Positions 25,107 through 35,212 of a stretch of 64,000 bases of DNA are shown piece by piece. Each line of letters begins with the position of its first letter. Positions within the stretch are counted from its first letter, which is position 1. Source of the stretch: an uncultured Sporosarcina sp. (GTDB lineage Bacteria; Bacillota; Bacilli; Bacillales_A; Planococcaceae). Position numbers and translations under genes: made by a program. The notes below the pieces were generated by a model. The model did no database searches. It worked only from the letters and a program-made list of their open reading frames with translations, and was not told where the DNA came from. The stretch is taken from the NCBI GenBank assembly GCA_947644645.1, contig CANSAF010000004.1, forward strand, positions 1-64,000, read 5' to 3'.

Positions 25107-26534
25107 TCATTTTTTCAAGATATGACTTTGAAATTGTCTTGGAGAATCGCCATAATGCTTTTTAAACACTCTACTAAAATAATTTGGATCATTATAACCA
25201 ATTAAAAAACTAATCTCTTTTAATGAAATCTCATTCTCTTGAATCAGCTTCCTTGCCTCTTCCATTCGATTCTTTGTCACGTATTCAATAAATGTTGCCC
25301 GAAAATACTCTTTGAAAATTTTAGAGAAATAAGTAGGACTTAATTTCACTTCTAACGCAACTTCTTCTAATGTAAGCGGCTTTGTAAAATGTTTTTCAAT
25401 ATATTGCTTAGCAACTTCCATCGTATGTTTGGACTGATTGTATGTGCTCATTTTCATACAAACTAATTGTAAAAATGTAGACCAATCCTCATCTGTATAC
25501 AAAGTCGAAATAGGCATTTCTACAGGAATTAGCTGATGTTTTTCTAAAGATGTTTGAAGTTGAATATACAAGCGATCACGATCTGCTTTCGACGTCTCCA
25601 GCGCAAACTGTTTAAAAAGCTCTTTCGCCATATCTTCATGCCCATTTTCTACTTCTTGTACAATCCTTGCCATTAACTCTTCTTTCGTTTTACTTTCAAC
25701 ATTCGAGAAAAATCCATAATGACTTTTTTCATTCGCTTTATAATAAAAACATGCTGCATAGGCTCTTTCATAAGAAAGACTTGCTTCATCTATTTCTGTA
25801 AATAATGTTCCTAAACCTAAATAAGTATCTTTTCCTAATACAATCGATAATTTTTTTGCGGTAATTAATTGATCCGCTTTTTCAATGTTTTTTTCTTCTA
25901 TCACAAGCACAACAAATGCATTTTTCACTTTCACTACTATAAATTTTTCTACTAATAATTGATTGAGTGCTTTCTTTAAAGACGCTTCTGTCATATGCCT
26001 TCCTTTACTAAATACAATAAAATAACAATGCTGTAATTTAGGATAAAAATAAGCTAAAAGCGTCTCTGTTTTCTCATCGACTTGTCGACGTATCATATTA
26101 AATACAACACTCTCTTTTAAAATAGATGTCGTTTCTTTTTCGCTTTCATCTTTCTTTTGATCTTTTTGCACTTCTTCAATCATCCGATTCAATGTACTTA
26201 AAATTTCACTCTTCCGACCGGGCTTCAAAATATAATCTTTAATCCCATATTGAATCGCTTGTTTTGCATAGGCAAAAGTATCATAAGCTGAAACTAAAAT
26301 GATTTTGATATGTGGATGCATTTCACAAATCATTCGACTTGCCTCTAGTCCCGTCATCCCAGGCATTTTGATATCCATAAAAATAATATTCGGTTGCAGC
26401 TGTCCAGCAAGTTCCACCGCTTTCCTTCCGTTTTCCGCTTCCCCGACAATTTCAATTTCTTGATGATAGCTACTCAGCATTTTCCGCATTGCTTTTCTTT
26501 CCAATAATTCATCATCGACTATGAGGATTTTCAA
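25107..26534 (-). CDS. YesN-type response regulator (AraC family)
   Basis: A 475-residue regulator. The receiver domain is at residues 1-120 with VDDE and phospho-acceptor Asp54 in IFMDIKMPG. A middle region follows, then two helix-turn-helix motifs of the AraC type in the last 100 residues (TYFSKIFKEYFRATF and PNYFSRVFKKHYG). I choose TTG 26534: it overlaps the kinase stop as TTGA and has AAAGGTGG 9 bases before it. Unlike the regulator at 7.0-8.6 kb, this one is intact. It most likely activates the importer gene 100 bases downstream. Confidence 0.88.
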   Translation of the reverse strand: MKILIVDDELLERKAMRKMLSSYHQEIEIVGEAENGRKAVELAGQLQPNIIFMDIKMPGMTGLEASRMICEMHPHIKIILVSAYDTFAYAKQAIQYGIKDYILKPGRKSEILSTLNRMIEEVQKDQKKDESEKETTSILKESVVFNMIRRQVDEKTETLLAYFYPKLQHCYFIVFSKGRHMTEASLKKALNQLLVEKFIVVKVKNAFVVLVIEEKNIEKADQLITAKKLSIVLGKDTYLGLGTLFTEIDEASLSYERAYAACFYYKANEKSHYGFFSNVESKTKEELMARIVQEVENGHEDMAKELFKQFALETSKADRDRLYIQLQTSLEKHQLIPVEMPISTLYTDEDWSTFLQLVCMKMSTYNQSKHTMEVAKQYIEKHFTKPLTLEEVALEVKLSPTYFSKIFKEYFRATFIEYVTKNRMEEARKLIQENEISLKEISFLIGYNDPNYFSRVFKKHYGDSPRQFQSHILKK

Positions 26535-27976
26535 CCGCTTTCGCCACCTTTCTTTAGTAATTTCAAACGGACAATTGTCCACTCTTCATTTTCGGATTCA
26601 ATTTCAATTACATCTGTTTTTCCAAAAAATAATTGTAAACGTCTTTTCACATTCATTAAGCCAATCCCTGTTGAATGCCCACTATGCACTTGCTGCTCCG
26701 GACGATCCGATAAAATCTCATGTATTTTTCGCTCGTCAATCCCTCCGCCATTATCGCTTACTTCTACAAATACCGTTTCCTCATCTTGATAGACTTTTAA
26801 CGCTATAACACCACCTTCTTCTTTACTTTCAATCCCATGAATAAACGCGTTTTCGACTAATGGTTGTAAAGTAAGACGTGGAATCCCAATTGCTAGACAA
26901 GTTTCATCTAATTCTGTTATAAATTGGATTCTTTCGGAGAAACGTGTTTTTTGAATATGAAAATATTCTTCAACAACCTTCACTTCATCAAATAAAGAAA
27001 CTTCTTTCTCCAATTGCCCTAAATTATGTCGCAATAATACTGCAATCGCTTCGATTAATCTTGACGTTTCTTCCGCATCCTCTAAATAAGCCATTTTCGA
27101 AACTGTGTTCAGCGTATTAAATAAAAAATGAGGGTTAATTTGATTTTGCAGATGTTTTAACTCCATATCTTTAAGAAGTTGATCTAATTCTGATTGATGT
27201 TGAATTTCTTTTACAAGCTGCTGAATATTCATCTGCATTGTATTAAATGTATGTCCAAGTAACTGCAGCTCATCATTCGTATGAATTTCCACTTTATTGC
27301 CCAGTAAATCACCTTCAGCCATTTTTTTAGCGGCACCGGATAATTGCTCAATCGGTCTTGTAATCCCTTTTGAAAACCAAATCGCAAAAAACAAAGCTAA
27401 TAATATCGTCGTTAAAAATAGAAAAACGATAAACTTAAAAAAATATTGATTACGTTCCTGTAAATTTTCATAAAAAGATTGGTAAGTTGTTAATTCTTCG
27501 TCAATTGACTCTAACGTAACTTCCTGAATATAATCTCTGCTTTTTCGAACTTCTTCAATTCGCTTCGTATATTGTTCAATATCTTCCCTTAAAACAAAAC
27601 CAACCGTTAACTCACTTTCTAAAATAAAAGATTCGATTAAATCGATATAATTTATATTTTTCATATGATCCACAGCATACAATTTTTCAAATCGCTCTTT
27701 TGTTTGCTGCAATGAATTCTTTTTTTCATAATAATTATCGGCATTTTCTTCACTTGGTTCTAAAACATATATTTTCGTTTCATCGTATAATTGTTCCGTT
27801 TTTTGTGAAATCGAATTTAATAATAAAAAACGTTGAAAACTATCATCATATTGTTTCATGAGCCGATTTGAACTTACATAAATTAAAATTGCAGTCATTT
27901 GAAAGAGCACAACAAAGACAAAGAAATAAATAAATAATTTTCCCCTAATCGTGTTTAACATGTTCATCGAGTCCAT
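26531..27976 (-). CDS. LytS/YesM-type sensor histidine kinase
   Basis: A 481-residue kinase. TM1 is at about residues 14-35, a helical extracellular sensor at 36-180 (four-helix-bundle-like, rich in E/K/Q), and TM2 at 181-202. HAMP follows to about 255, then the motif NQINPHFLFNTLNT with His283, and an ATPase domain with NAFIHG, DNGGGID and GIGLMNVKRR. Its start overlaps the sugar-binding gene upstream by about 30 bases and its stop overlaps the regulator start by 4, so the three proteins are tightly coupled. The sensor is too short to bind sugar by itself; the anchored binding protein probably supplies recognition. Confidence 0.86.
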   Translation of the reverse strand: MDSMNMLNTIRGKLFIYFFVFVVLFQMTAILIYVSSNRLMKQYDDSFQRFLLLNSISQKTEQLYDETKIYVLEPSEENADNYYEKKNSLQQTKERFEKLYAVDHMKNINYIDLIESFILESELTVGFVLREDIEQYTKRIEEVRKSRDYIQEVTLESIDEELTTYQSFYENLQERNQYFFKFIVFLFLTTILLALFFAIWFSKGITRPIEQLSGAAKKMAEGDLLGNKVEIHTNDELQLLGHTFNTMQMNIQQLVKEIQHQSELDQLLKDMELKHLQNQINPHFLFNTLNTVSKMAYLEDAEETSRLIEAIAVLLRHNLGQLEKEVSLFDEVKVVEEYFHIQKTRFSERIQFITELDETCLAIGIPRLTLQPLVENAFIHGIESKEEGGVIALKVYQDEETVFVEVSDNGGGIDERKIHEILSDRPEQQVHSGHSTGIGLMNVKRRLQLFFGKTDVIEIESENEEWTIVRLKLLKKGGESG

Positions 27977-28940
27977 ATTCTATTATATTTTCTTTTCTAA
28001 TCGCACGGGTTGGCGTGTAAATCTCTTTTTCTAGTAACTCAGATTGCTGTAATTCAATCATAGAATAAATCGACTCATACCCCATTTCTTGCGGATACTG
28101 AGCAACCGTTCCATCGATTCTTTCATCTTTAATCAGGGCTGTCGTTGCAGGCAATAAATCGAATGCCGACACATACACTTCTCGATTTGGCAAAAACTCT
28201 TGAAGTCCTTCGACAATCCCAATCCCATCAAGCGCACTAAGTCCAACTAATGCGGTCACTCTGGAATGTTCTTTTAACAAAGCATAAGTGGCTTGTGCAG
28301 CACCAGATTGCGTAATATTCGATTCTTTTTCCCCGACAATTTGAATTCGTTCAACCGCTGCAATCGCATCTTTAAAACCAGCAACTCTCTCCTGCTGATT
28401 AATCGCATCAAATCGCCCCATAATGATTCCAACATACTGAGTGCCAGTTGTATTTTTGATTAACATCTCTCCTGCTAATTGACCCGCATAATAATTATTC
28501 GTACCAATATAAGCACTACGCATACTCGTTTTTACATCTGTATCGATTGTAATAATGGGAATGCCATTCTCTATCCCTTTAAACACCAAGTCTTCAAATT
28601 CACTGCCTTCAACACCTTGCACGATGATTCCATCCACTTTTGTCGCAATCATTCGGTCAAGTCGCTTTAATAATTGATCATTATCTGCTTTTCTAGGACC
28701 TACATATTCCAAGAAAATATTTTTTTCTTCCGCTGCTCGTCTTGCACCTTGTTCAACTAAACGCCAATAATCATTATCCAATTCCTCAGATATTAGAACA
28801 AAATGATAGTCGTATGTGGGATATTCAACACGTTCTTGTTCAATATAAAAAGTTTTATAACCAAAATAGATCATCGCACCAACGATGCTGAAAAATAAAG
28901 CCCCTCCCCCAATGAAAATAAACCATTTTGCCCCTTTCAT
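27945..28940 (-). CDS. Membrane-anchored periplasmic-type sugar-binding sensor (XylFII/RbsB-like)
   Basis: A 331-residue protein. One N-terminal helix (residues 6-27) lacks a lipobox or cleavage site and anchors a type I periplasmic-binding domain (peripla_BP_4). Visible blocks are FVLISEELDNDYWRLVEQGAR, VDGIIVQG, IPIITIDTD and SAYIGTNNYYAGQLAGEML. It is not beside transmembrane or ATPase genes of the ribose type but directly before a LytS-like kinase and a YesN regulator. That order matches the XylFII-LytS-YesN three-component xylose sensor described in clostridia. It therefore probably binds the sugar outside and signals to the kinase. The sugar is unknown. Confidence 0.8.
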   Translation of the reverse strand: MKGAKWFIFIGGGALFFSIVGAMIYFGYKTFYIEQERVEYPTYDYHFVLISEELDNDYWRLVEQGARRAAEEKNIFLEYVGPRKADNDQLLKRLDRMIATKVDGIIVQGVEGSEFEDLVFKGIENGIPIITIDTDVKTSMRSAYIGTNNYYAGQLAGEMLIKNTTGTQYVGIIMGRFDAINQQERVAGFKDAIAAVERIQIVGEKESNITQSGAAQATYALLKEHSRVTALVGLSALDGIGIVEGLQEFLPNREVYVSAFDLLPATTALIKDERIDGTVAQYPQEMGYESIYSMIELQQSELLEKEIYTPTRAIRKENIIEYGLDEHVKHD

Positions 28941-29090
28941 AATATATTCCCCTTTCTTATGTAGCGAAGATTCTGTATCTTTATAACCCCTTTAAATATA
29001 CCACAAAAATAGATTGATAATTCTTGCTAAATGTCGTAAAATATACTTAATTAATTAATTTAACAAAGTTCATTGAAAGGGGTTTCAATT

Positions 29091-30275
29091 ATGCTTTTAA
29101 AAGATTTACGTTCAAAGTTTATAGATATTTTCAAGCATCAACATACACCTTCTTTTTACTTCTCACCAGGTCGGATTAATTTAATCGGTGAACATACAGA
29201 TTATAATGGTGGGCATGTATTTCCCGCTGCCATTTCCTTCGGGACGTATGCGCTCGCTTCCAAACGACAAGATCAGTTACTCAGATTTTACTCTGTGAAT
29301 TTTCCAGACGCAGGCATCATTGAATGTACGATTGATGAATTAGATTTTAATGAAGAACATGATTGGGCAAATTATCCAAAAGGAATGCTTCAAGCGATGA
29401 TGCAAAACGAGGCGCCGATTACACAGGGTTTCGATGTTTTATTTTACGGTAATATTCCAAATGGGGCGGGACTTTCATCGTCTGCTTCTGTTGAACTTGT
29501 TACAGGAGTGCTGATCAATGATTTATTTAACCTTGAGAATGAAAGACTCGATCTCATTAAACTCGGTCAAAAAGTTGAAAATGAGTATATCGGTGTCAAT
29601 AGTGGGATTATGGATCAATTTGCAGTGGGCAATGGACAAGAAAATCATGCGATGCTTTTAAATTGTCAAACTTTGCAATTTGAATATGCACCGCTCAATT
29701 TAAAAAATCATGCCATTTTAGTTATTAATACGAATAAACGACGCACATTATCGACTTCAAATTATAATGAAAGAAATGCCGAGTGCCAAACTGCCTTAAA
29801 AGATTTACAAACCGCTTTAACGATTCAATATTTATGCGATGTAACACTAGAACAATTTGAAGAACATCAACATCTGATTCAAAATCCAATTCATAGAAAA
29901 AGAGCAAAGCATGTCATTTATGAAAATGCACGGACAAAAGAAGCATACATTGCATTACAAAAAAATGATTTACAGCAGTTCGGACAATTTATGAACGAAT
30001 CGCATCACTCTTTACGCGATGATTTTGAAGTTACTGGAGATGAACTCGATACGATTGTTCATGCTGCATGGGAACATCCAGGGGTCATTGGCGCAAGAAT
30101 GACGGGCGCTGGCTTTGGTGGTTGCGCTATTGCAATTGTTGAAAATGAACAAGTCGAATCTTTCCAAAAGACAATTAGCGAAGTATACACAGAGAAAATT
30201 GGCTATGAACCAAGTTTTTATTTACCGACCATTGCTGACGGTGCAAAAAAATTAACGGAGGAAGCGATTATATGA
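29091..30275 (+). CDS. galK: Galactokinase
   Basis: A 394-residue GHMP kinase that phosphorylates galactose to galactose 1-phosphate in the Leloir pathway. The galactokinase signature [15 protein letters not shown] is near residue 27. The ATP loop [11 protein letters not shown] and the C-terminal motif [14 protein letters not shown] are intact. The ATG at 29091 is chosen since AAAGGGG lies 8 bases before it. It opens a four-gene operon galK-galE-galT-galM divergent from the sugar-sensing genes. Its stop overlaps galE as ATGA. The region 28941-29090 is AT-rich (repeated TTAATTAA) and should hold both promoters. Confidence 0.95.
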   Translation: MLLKDLRSKFIDIFKHQHTPSFYFSPGRINLIGEHTDYNGGHVFPAAISFGTYALASKRQDQLLRFYSVNFPDAGIIECTIDELDFNEEHDWANYPKGMLQAMMQNEAPITQGFDVLFYGNIPNGAGLSSSASVELVTGVLINDLFNLENERLDLIKLGQKVENEYIGVNSGIMDQFAVGNGQENHAMLLNCQTLQFEYAPLNLKNHAILVINTNKRRTLSTSNYNERNAECQTALKDLQTALTIQYLCDVTLEQFEEHQHLIQNPIHRKRAKHVIYENARTKEAYIALQKNDLQQFGQFMNESHHSLRDDFEVTGDELDTIVHAAWEHPGVIGARMTGAGFGGCAIAIVENEQVESFQKTISEVYTEKIGYEPSFYLPTIADGAKKLTEEAII

Positions 30276-31267
30276 GTATTTTAGTATTAGGTGGAGCCGG
30301 GTATATCGGTTCGCATGCTGTTTATCAACTCATCGAGCAGGGCGAAGATGTTGTTGTGATTGACAATTTACAAACAGGTCACCGAGATGCCGTACATTCT
30401 AAAGCGACATTTTATGAAGGGGATATTCGCAATATCGATTTTTTACGAACGGTTTTTAAAGAACAATCGATTCAAGCTGTCTTACATTTTGCCGCAAACT
30501 CACTTGTCGGAGAATCCATGGAAAAACCGCTGCAATACTTCGATAATAATGTATATGGGACACAAGTACTTTTACAGGCAATGACTGAATTCAAGATAGA
30601 CAAAATTATCTTTTCTTCAACGGCTGCAACTTATGGGAATGTCACAACGATGCCGATTACGGAAAATACACCGACAAGTCCAACAAATGCTTACGGTGAA
30701 ACGAAATTAACGATGGAAAAACTCATCAAATGGTGTGAACAAGCGCATGGAATTCGCTATGTTTCTCTTCGTTATTTTAATGTCGCGGGCGCACGTGAAG
30801 ATGGTGTCATTGGAGAAGATCATACACCTGAAACACATTTAGTTCCAATTATTTTACAAACTGCACTGGGTCAACGAAAAGAAATTACCATTTTCGGCGA
30901 CGACTATAACACTGAAGATGGAACTTGTATTCGAGATTATATTCATGTTGAAGATTTAATCGAAGCACATTTACTCGCATTAAAATATTTAACAAATGGC
31001 GGCGCTAGTAATATTTTCAACCTTGGCAGCAACCATGGATTTTCAGTAAAAGAAATGATTGAAGAAGCAAGAAAAGTAACGGGACATCCAATCCCGGCTG
31101 TTTTAGGCGAACGTCGTGCGGGAGATCCTGATATTTTAATTGCAAGTTCAGAAAAAGCAAAAACAATCCTTGGTTGGGCGCCGAAACGTACAGCCATTTC
31201 AAAAATTATTGAAGATGCTTGGCATTGGCATGTCAATCACCCAACTGGCTACGGAAAGGAAGAATAA
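30272..31267 (+). CDS. galE: UDP-glucose 4-epimerase
   Basis: A 331-residue short-chain dehydrogenase-type epimerase interconverting UDP-galactose and UDP-glucose. The NAD-binding motif [14 protein letters not shown] is at residues 7-20. The catalytic SSTAATYG and the tyrosine-lysine pair in [12 protein letters not shown] are present. [13 protein letters not shown] is the usual substrate block. It overlaps galK by 4 bases and galT follows after 2 bases, so the genes are translated together. Confidence 0.95.
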   Translation: MSILVLGGAGYIGSHAVYQLIEQGEDVVVIDNLQTGHRDAVHSKATFYEGDIRNIDFLRTVFKEQSIQAVLHFAANSLVGESMEKPLQYFDNNVYGTQVLLQAMTEFKIDKIIFSSTAATYGNVTTMPITENTPTSPTNAYGETKLTMEKLIKWCEQAHGIRYVSLRYFNVAGAREDGVIGEDHTPETHLVPIILQTALGQRKEITIFGDDYNTEDGTCIRDYIHVEDLIEAHLLALKYLTNGGASNIFNLGSNHGFSVKEMIEEARKVTGHPIPAVLGERRAGDPDILIASSEKAKTILGWAPKRTAISKIIEDAWHWHVNHPTGYGKEE

Positions 31268-31269
31268 TT

Positions 31270-32757
31270 ATGCTGGAAAATTACCTTGAAGGACTCATTC
31301 AACAAGCGCTAAACGTGAAGCTCATTGAATCTTTGGATGAAGTATATGTGCGTAACCGGGTTTATGCGATGTTCAATCGAGACCCTGTGATTGCGCTAGA
31401 TGCACAAACAGATGAGACGATTCCGAATCTCGTTGAAAAAATTGTAAACGAAGCGATTCAACTCGACGTCATTGAAAATGTTTTTGACGAGAAAGAAATT
31501 TTTAGTGCTGAATTGATGAATTGTTTCGTTGCACGTCCTTCAGTTATTAATGCAGAATTCCAACAAAAGTTAAAACAAAATCCGAAAGATGCAACAGACT
31601 ATTTTTACGCATTCAGCAAAAACAGCAATTATATTCAAATGAACCGTATTCGAAAAAACATTGAATTTAAAGCAGATACTGCTTATGGACCAATAGATAT
31701 TACAATTAATATGTCGAAACCTGAAAAAGATCCTGAGCAAATTAAACGTGAAAAATATATGAAGAAAGATGCCAATTATCCAACTTGCGTCTTATGTATC
31801 GAAAATGAAGGTTATCAAGGAAGAACGGGCTATCCTGCACGTGCCAACCACCGAATTGTGGAATTTTCACTTGAACAAGAAAACTGGTATTTGCAATACT
31901 CACCTTATGTTTACTATAATGAGCACAGCATCGTTCTGTCTGGAACACATCGTGATATGAAAATCGACCGCAATACTTTTAAAAGATTGCTCGCTTTTAT
32001 TGAACAAATTCCACATTATTTTATCGGTTCCAATGCAGATTTACCGATTGTTGGCGGATCGATTTTAAGTCATGATCATTACCAAGCAGGAAATTATACA
32101 TTTCCAATGACAAATGCAAAAGCCAAGTTCAATTTTTCACTTTCTGACTTTCCAACTGTAAAAGGTCAAGCACTCGAATGGCCGCTCGCCACGATTCGCT
32201 TGCAAAGTACTAATCGAGAGGCGCTTGTGACCGCTGCTGATACAATTTTAAACGAATGGCAAAACTATTCGGATTCAGATGCTGATATTATCGCTTTTAC
32301 AGCGGATACACCGCATAATACGGTTACACCAATTGCGAGAATGAACGGAGATTTATTTGAACTCGATCTCGTTCTTAGAAATAACCGAACATCAGATGAA
32401 CATCCACTTGGTATTTTCCATCCACATGCCGATGTGCATCATATTAAAAAAGAAAATATCGGGTTAATTGAAGTGATGGGACTTGCGGTGTTGCCAGCTC
32501 GACTAAAGACAGAGTTAGAAGAGATTAAAAATCGTTTACTCGGAAAATCTTCTCAAATCGCAGAATACCATCTATCTTGGTCTGATGAACTGGTTGAAAA
32601 ATATCCAAATGTTTCGAGTGAAGGAGAAGCAACGAAGGTTATAGAACGTGAAGTTGGCGAGAAATTTGCAAAAGCATTGACAGATGCTGGAGTTTTCAAA
32701 AATGACGAGCAGTGGAAACGTTTCTTAAATACAATAAATATAAAGTTTGGTGATTAA
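31270..32757 (+). CDS. galT: UDP-glucose-hexose-1-phosphate uridylyltransferase (Firmicute type)
   Basis: A 495-residue enzyme exchanging UMP between UDP-glucose and galactose 1-phosphate. Its length and the motif GGSILSHDHYQAGNY place it in the Firmicute GalT2 family rather than the 350-residue HPHxQ type. Further blocks are CVLCIENEGYQGR and HPLGIFHPHADVHHIKKENIGLIEVMG. The ATG at 31270 has AAAGGAAG 7 bases before it. A longer reading into galE lacks a site. galM begins directly after its stop. Confidence 0.94.
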   Translation: MLENYLEGLIQQALNVKLIESLDEVYVRNRVYAMFNRDPVIALDAQTDETIPNLVEKIVNEAIQLDVIENVFDEKEIFSAELMNCFVARPSVINAEFQQKLKQNPKDATDYFYAFSKNSNYIQMNRIRKNIEFKADTAYGPIDITINMSKPEKDPEQIKREKYMKKDANYPTCVLCIENEGYQGRTGYPARANHRIVEFSLEQENWYLQYSPYVYYNEHSIVLSGTHRDMKIDRNTFKRLLAFIEQIPHYFIGSNADLPIVGGSILSHDHYQAGNYTFPMTNAKAKFNFSLSDFPTVKGQALEWPLATIRLQSTNREALVTAADTILNEWQNYSDSDADIIAFTADTPHNTVTPIARMNGDLFELDLVLRNNRTSDEHPLGIFHPHADVHHIKKENIGLIEVMGLAVLPARLKTELEEIKNRLLGKSSQIAEYHLSWSDELVEKYPNVSSEGEATKVIEREVGEKFAKALTDAGVFKNDEQWKRFLNTINIKFGD

Positions 32758-33789
32758 ATGGAAATTTCAAGTGAAACATTAGCAAATGGTTGGATTGAAT
32801 ACACATTAAAAAATGACAACCAAATGCAAGTGAAAGTGCTAGATTACGGGGGAATTATTACAGAAATCCTTGTCCCTGATAAAGATGGCAATTTGGAAAA
32901 TGTCGTTTTATCTTATGAAAATAAAACAGATTATGAAGAGAATCCTTATTATTTAGGCGCAGCAATCGGACGTGTCGCGGGTAGAATCGCCAACTCGGAA
33001 TTTATTTTACATGGTGAGACGATTCGTTTAGAAGCGACTGAAGGTGAACATCATTTACACGGAGGCTCAAATGGTTTTCATAATATGATTTGGGAAAGTG
33101 GCATGACGGAAACAGATCATTCTGTGAATGTCCATCTGCATCATATTCGCCGCGAAGAAGACGACGGATATCCGGGAGATATGGATGTATATATCACCTA
33201 CACATTAACAAATGACAACCAACTTCGAATTTTATATGAAGCTGTATCTGATAAAGATACTGCATTAACGATGACAAATCATTCGTATTTTAATTTAAGT
33301 GGTAATGGAAAACGTCAAATTCACAATCATGAAATTCGTATGCAATCCAGTCAAATTGTTGAGTTAAATGAAGCATTACTACCAACAGGTCAAGCAATGG
33401 ATGTCGAAAACACACCATTTGATTTTAGAGAAGGTTCAACACTTGCAACTGGCATTGAATCGGATCATCCACAAAATAAGATTGCAGCGAATGGTTACGA
33501 TCATTATTTCATCTTCGACAATCAAACACCTGTTGAAGTCCGTGAAAATGAAAGCGGTCGTACGATGAAAATTATGACGAACCAACCGGGACTCGTCTTA
33601 TACACAGCAAATACTTTGCCTGAAAACACGAATTTTTCATCAGAAAAACAAGGAGCTTATACCGGTGTAACGTTTGAAACACAAGCAACACCAGCTTCCT
33701 TACAATACGAACAATTCCCTACCGTTTATATACACGGCAATCGACCTTATAAAAAAATGACAGCTTTTACTTTTGGAGTTGAGGAGTAA
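32758..33789 (+). CDS. galM: Aldose 1-epimerase (galactose mutarotase)
   Basis: A 343-residue mutarotase converting beta-D-galactose, as released by LacZ, to the alpha form used by GalK. The family blocks are DYGGIITEILVPD, GRVAGRIANSEF, HLHGGSNGFHNMIW, the acid histidine in TNHSYFNLSG, and GVTFETQATPASLQ with the base glutamate. The ATG touches the galT stop. Upstream GGTGATT is a weak binding site, so translational coupling is probable. It closes the gal operon before a strong terminator. Confidence 0.93.
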   Translation: MEISSETLANGWIEYTLKNDNQMQVKVLDYGGIITEILVPDKDGNLENVVLSYENKTDYEENPYYLGAAIGRVAGRIANSEFILHGETIRLEATEGEHHLHGGSNGFHNMIWESGMTETDHSVNVHLHHIRREEDDGYPGDMDVYITYTLTNDNQLRILYEAVSDKDTALTMTNHSYFNLSGNGKRQIHNHEIRMQSSQIVELNEALLPTGQAMDVENTPFDFREGSTLATGIESDHPQNKIAANGYDHYFIFDNQTPVEVRENESGRTMKIMTNQPGLVLYTANTLPENTNFSSEKQGAYTGVTFETQATPASLQYEQFPTVYIHGNRPYKKMTAFTFGVEE

Positions 33790-33791
33790 AG

Positions 33792-33842
33792 AGGTAGCTA
33801 TTGAAAGTCCGAGTCACGACTTTCGATAGCTATCTTTTTTTG
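33792..33842 (+). terminator. Terminator of the gal operon
   Basis: AGGTAGCTAT-GAAAGTC pairs with GACTTTC-ATAGCTATCT and is followed by a run of T. Confidence 0.92.
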
Positions 33843-33878
33843 TTGACGATTTGCGTTGGAAAATCGGATGACTAGTGG

Positions 33879-33966
33879 GAACTCAACTACGAGTTTGGAC
33901 AACTCAAATGCAATTCTCGACAACTCAGACGGGTTTTTGGACAACTCGCGCGACTAGCAGCAACTC
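33879..33966. repeat. 21-bp-period degenerate tandem repeat (GACAACTC type)
   Basis: The word (C/G)AACTC recurs at 33879, 33900, 33921, 33942 and 33961, with steps of 21, 21, 21 and 19 bases. The flanks GGACAACTC, CGACAACTC and GGACAACTC keep the match to about 9 bases. On the minus strand the 21-base steps read as heptads beginning ELSK or ELSR. It lies between the gal terminator and the ROK gene end. No promoter is obvious. Confidence 0.75.
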
Positions 33967-33990
33967 TCCTACACTTTAAGAACCAAAAAA

Positions 33991-35163
33991 TTACAACGGA
34001 TCAAAAATCGTTACCAAAATAAGCGCTATAGCACCTAAAATTGTCGCATCCTCGCCTAATCGTGTTACTTCGACAGTTGTATTTTTTGCACTCGGTGTCA
34101 ATCCGGCCTTTTTAATAGTAGTTAAAATCGACGGTAAAATAAATTGCTCAGACTTCATGACGCCCCCGCCAATGACGATTTTGGAAGGATTCAAAGTATG
34201 TATAAGATTTGTTAAACCAATTCCAATAAACTCCCCTGTTTCAGCTAGTATTTGAGTACAATCTTCGTCTCCTAAACATGCAAGCTCATAAACTTTTTCT
34301 GCCGTAAAGGGCAAATGCTTCGTACGATCACTCATTTTTTCATTTGCACGATTAGCAATTGCAGCGCCTGTTGCAAAAGTTTGTAAACAACCTCGATTTC
34401 CGCATTCACAAGTTTTACCGTGAATATCGATCATCATATGTCCGATTTCTCCCGCAATATTTTCAGAACCATGAAAAAGCTTCCCGTCCACTAATATTCC
34501 TGCACCGACACCTCGTCCAATATTTACAGCAAGCATTGAATCATTTTTTTCATGTTGGCCAAACCATGCTTCGCCAAGAGCCATGACACGTGCATCATTT
34601 TCTACTTTAACCTCTAGTTCAAATTCATCTACTAATGTTGATTTAATCGCTATATTTGAAAGTCCTAAGTTTGGCGCGACCAATGAAACACCCATTTCAA
34701 CATCAACAACCCCGTGCATCGCTACACCAATGCCTATTAAATCTTCTTTCCGAACAGTTGTCTTGTTAATCACTTCATGAATACACATGATCAGTTGATT
34801 TAAAAACGACTCGTTTGTTAACGGTAGTTCAAAGCGACTCGAAACACGCGTATAAATATTCCCCTTTAAATCGGCAATGACACAATCAATATTTTCTGGT
34901 CCAATATCGACCCCGATTATATAAAAAGCAGTATGTCGAATGAGTAACATCGTTGGTTTTCTTCCACCTTGTGACGCTCCTAATTCACTCTCTTCAACAA
35001 TCCCTTCTTCTATCAATGTTTTCACATTGCTGCTTACAGTTGGTGGTGTCAGCTTAGTATCTTTTGCAATTTGCGCCCTTGAAATCGGTCCATCTGTTCT
35101 TATTTTATTTAAAATCAGCATACGATTGACAGATTTCATCCATTGAAAAGTACCTTCACGCAT
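33991..35163 (-). CDS. ROK-family transcriptional repressor
   Basis: A 390-residue repressor. The N-terminal winged helix-turn-helix is ISRAQIAKDTKLTPPTVSSNVKTL. The ROK domain follows, with VDIGPENIDCVIADL, the zinc motif CECGNRGCLQTF and NIGRGVGAGILVDG. The ATG at 35163 has AAGGAGGGG 6 bases before it, and the longer frame to 35211 lacks this. It stands between the gal operon and lacZ and probably governs one or both, with a galactoside or a hexose as inducer; this is inference from position. A structured repeat-like element lies 50 bases upstream of its start and could be part of its leader. Confidence 0.86.
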   Translation of the reverse strand: MREGTFQWMKSVNRMLILNKIRTDGPISRAQIAKDTKLTPPTVSSNVKTLIEEGIVEESELGASQGGRKPTMLLIRHTAFYIIGVDIGPENIDCVIADLKGNIYTRVSSRFELPLTNESFLNQLIMCIHEVINKTTVRKEDLIGIGVAMHGVVDVEMGVSLVAPNLGLSNIAIKSTLVDEFELEVKVENDARVMALGEAWFGQHEKNDSMLAVNIGRGVGAGILVDGKLFHGSENIAGEIGHMMIDIHGKTCECGNRGCLQTFATGAAIANRANEKMSDRTKHLPFTAEKVYELACLGDEDCTQILAETGEFIGIGLTNLIHTLNPSKIVIGGGVMKSEQFILPSILTTIKKAGLTPSAKNTTVEVTRLGEDATILGAIALILVTIFDPL

Positions 35164-35212
35164 TCCGCTCCCCTCCTTAAATTTAAACTTGCAAATAAAG
35201 TGAAACTTCAAT

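Noticed and set aside
27945..28940. Binding protein of a ribose-type ABC importer
   Set aside because: It lacks a lipobox and is not beside RbsA/RbsC-type genes; it is coupled to a kinase and regulator instead.
29074..29087. cre box TGAAAGGGGTTTCA before galK
   Set aside because: The central CG of the consensus is missing, and the bases form the galK ribosome binding site.
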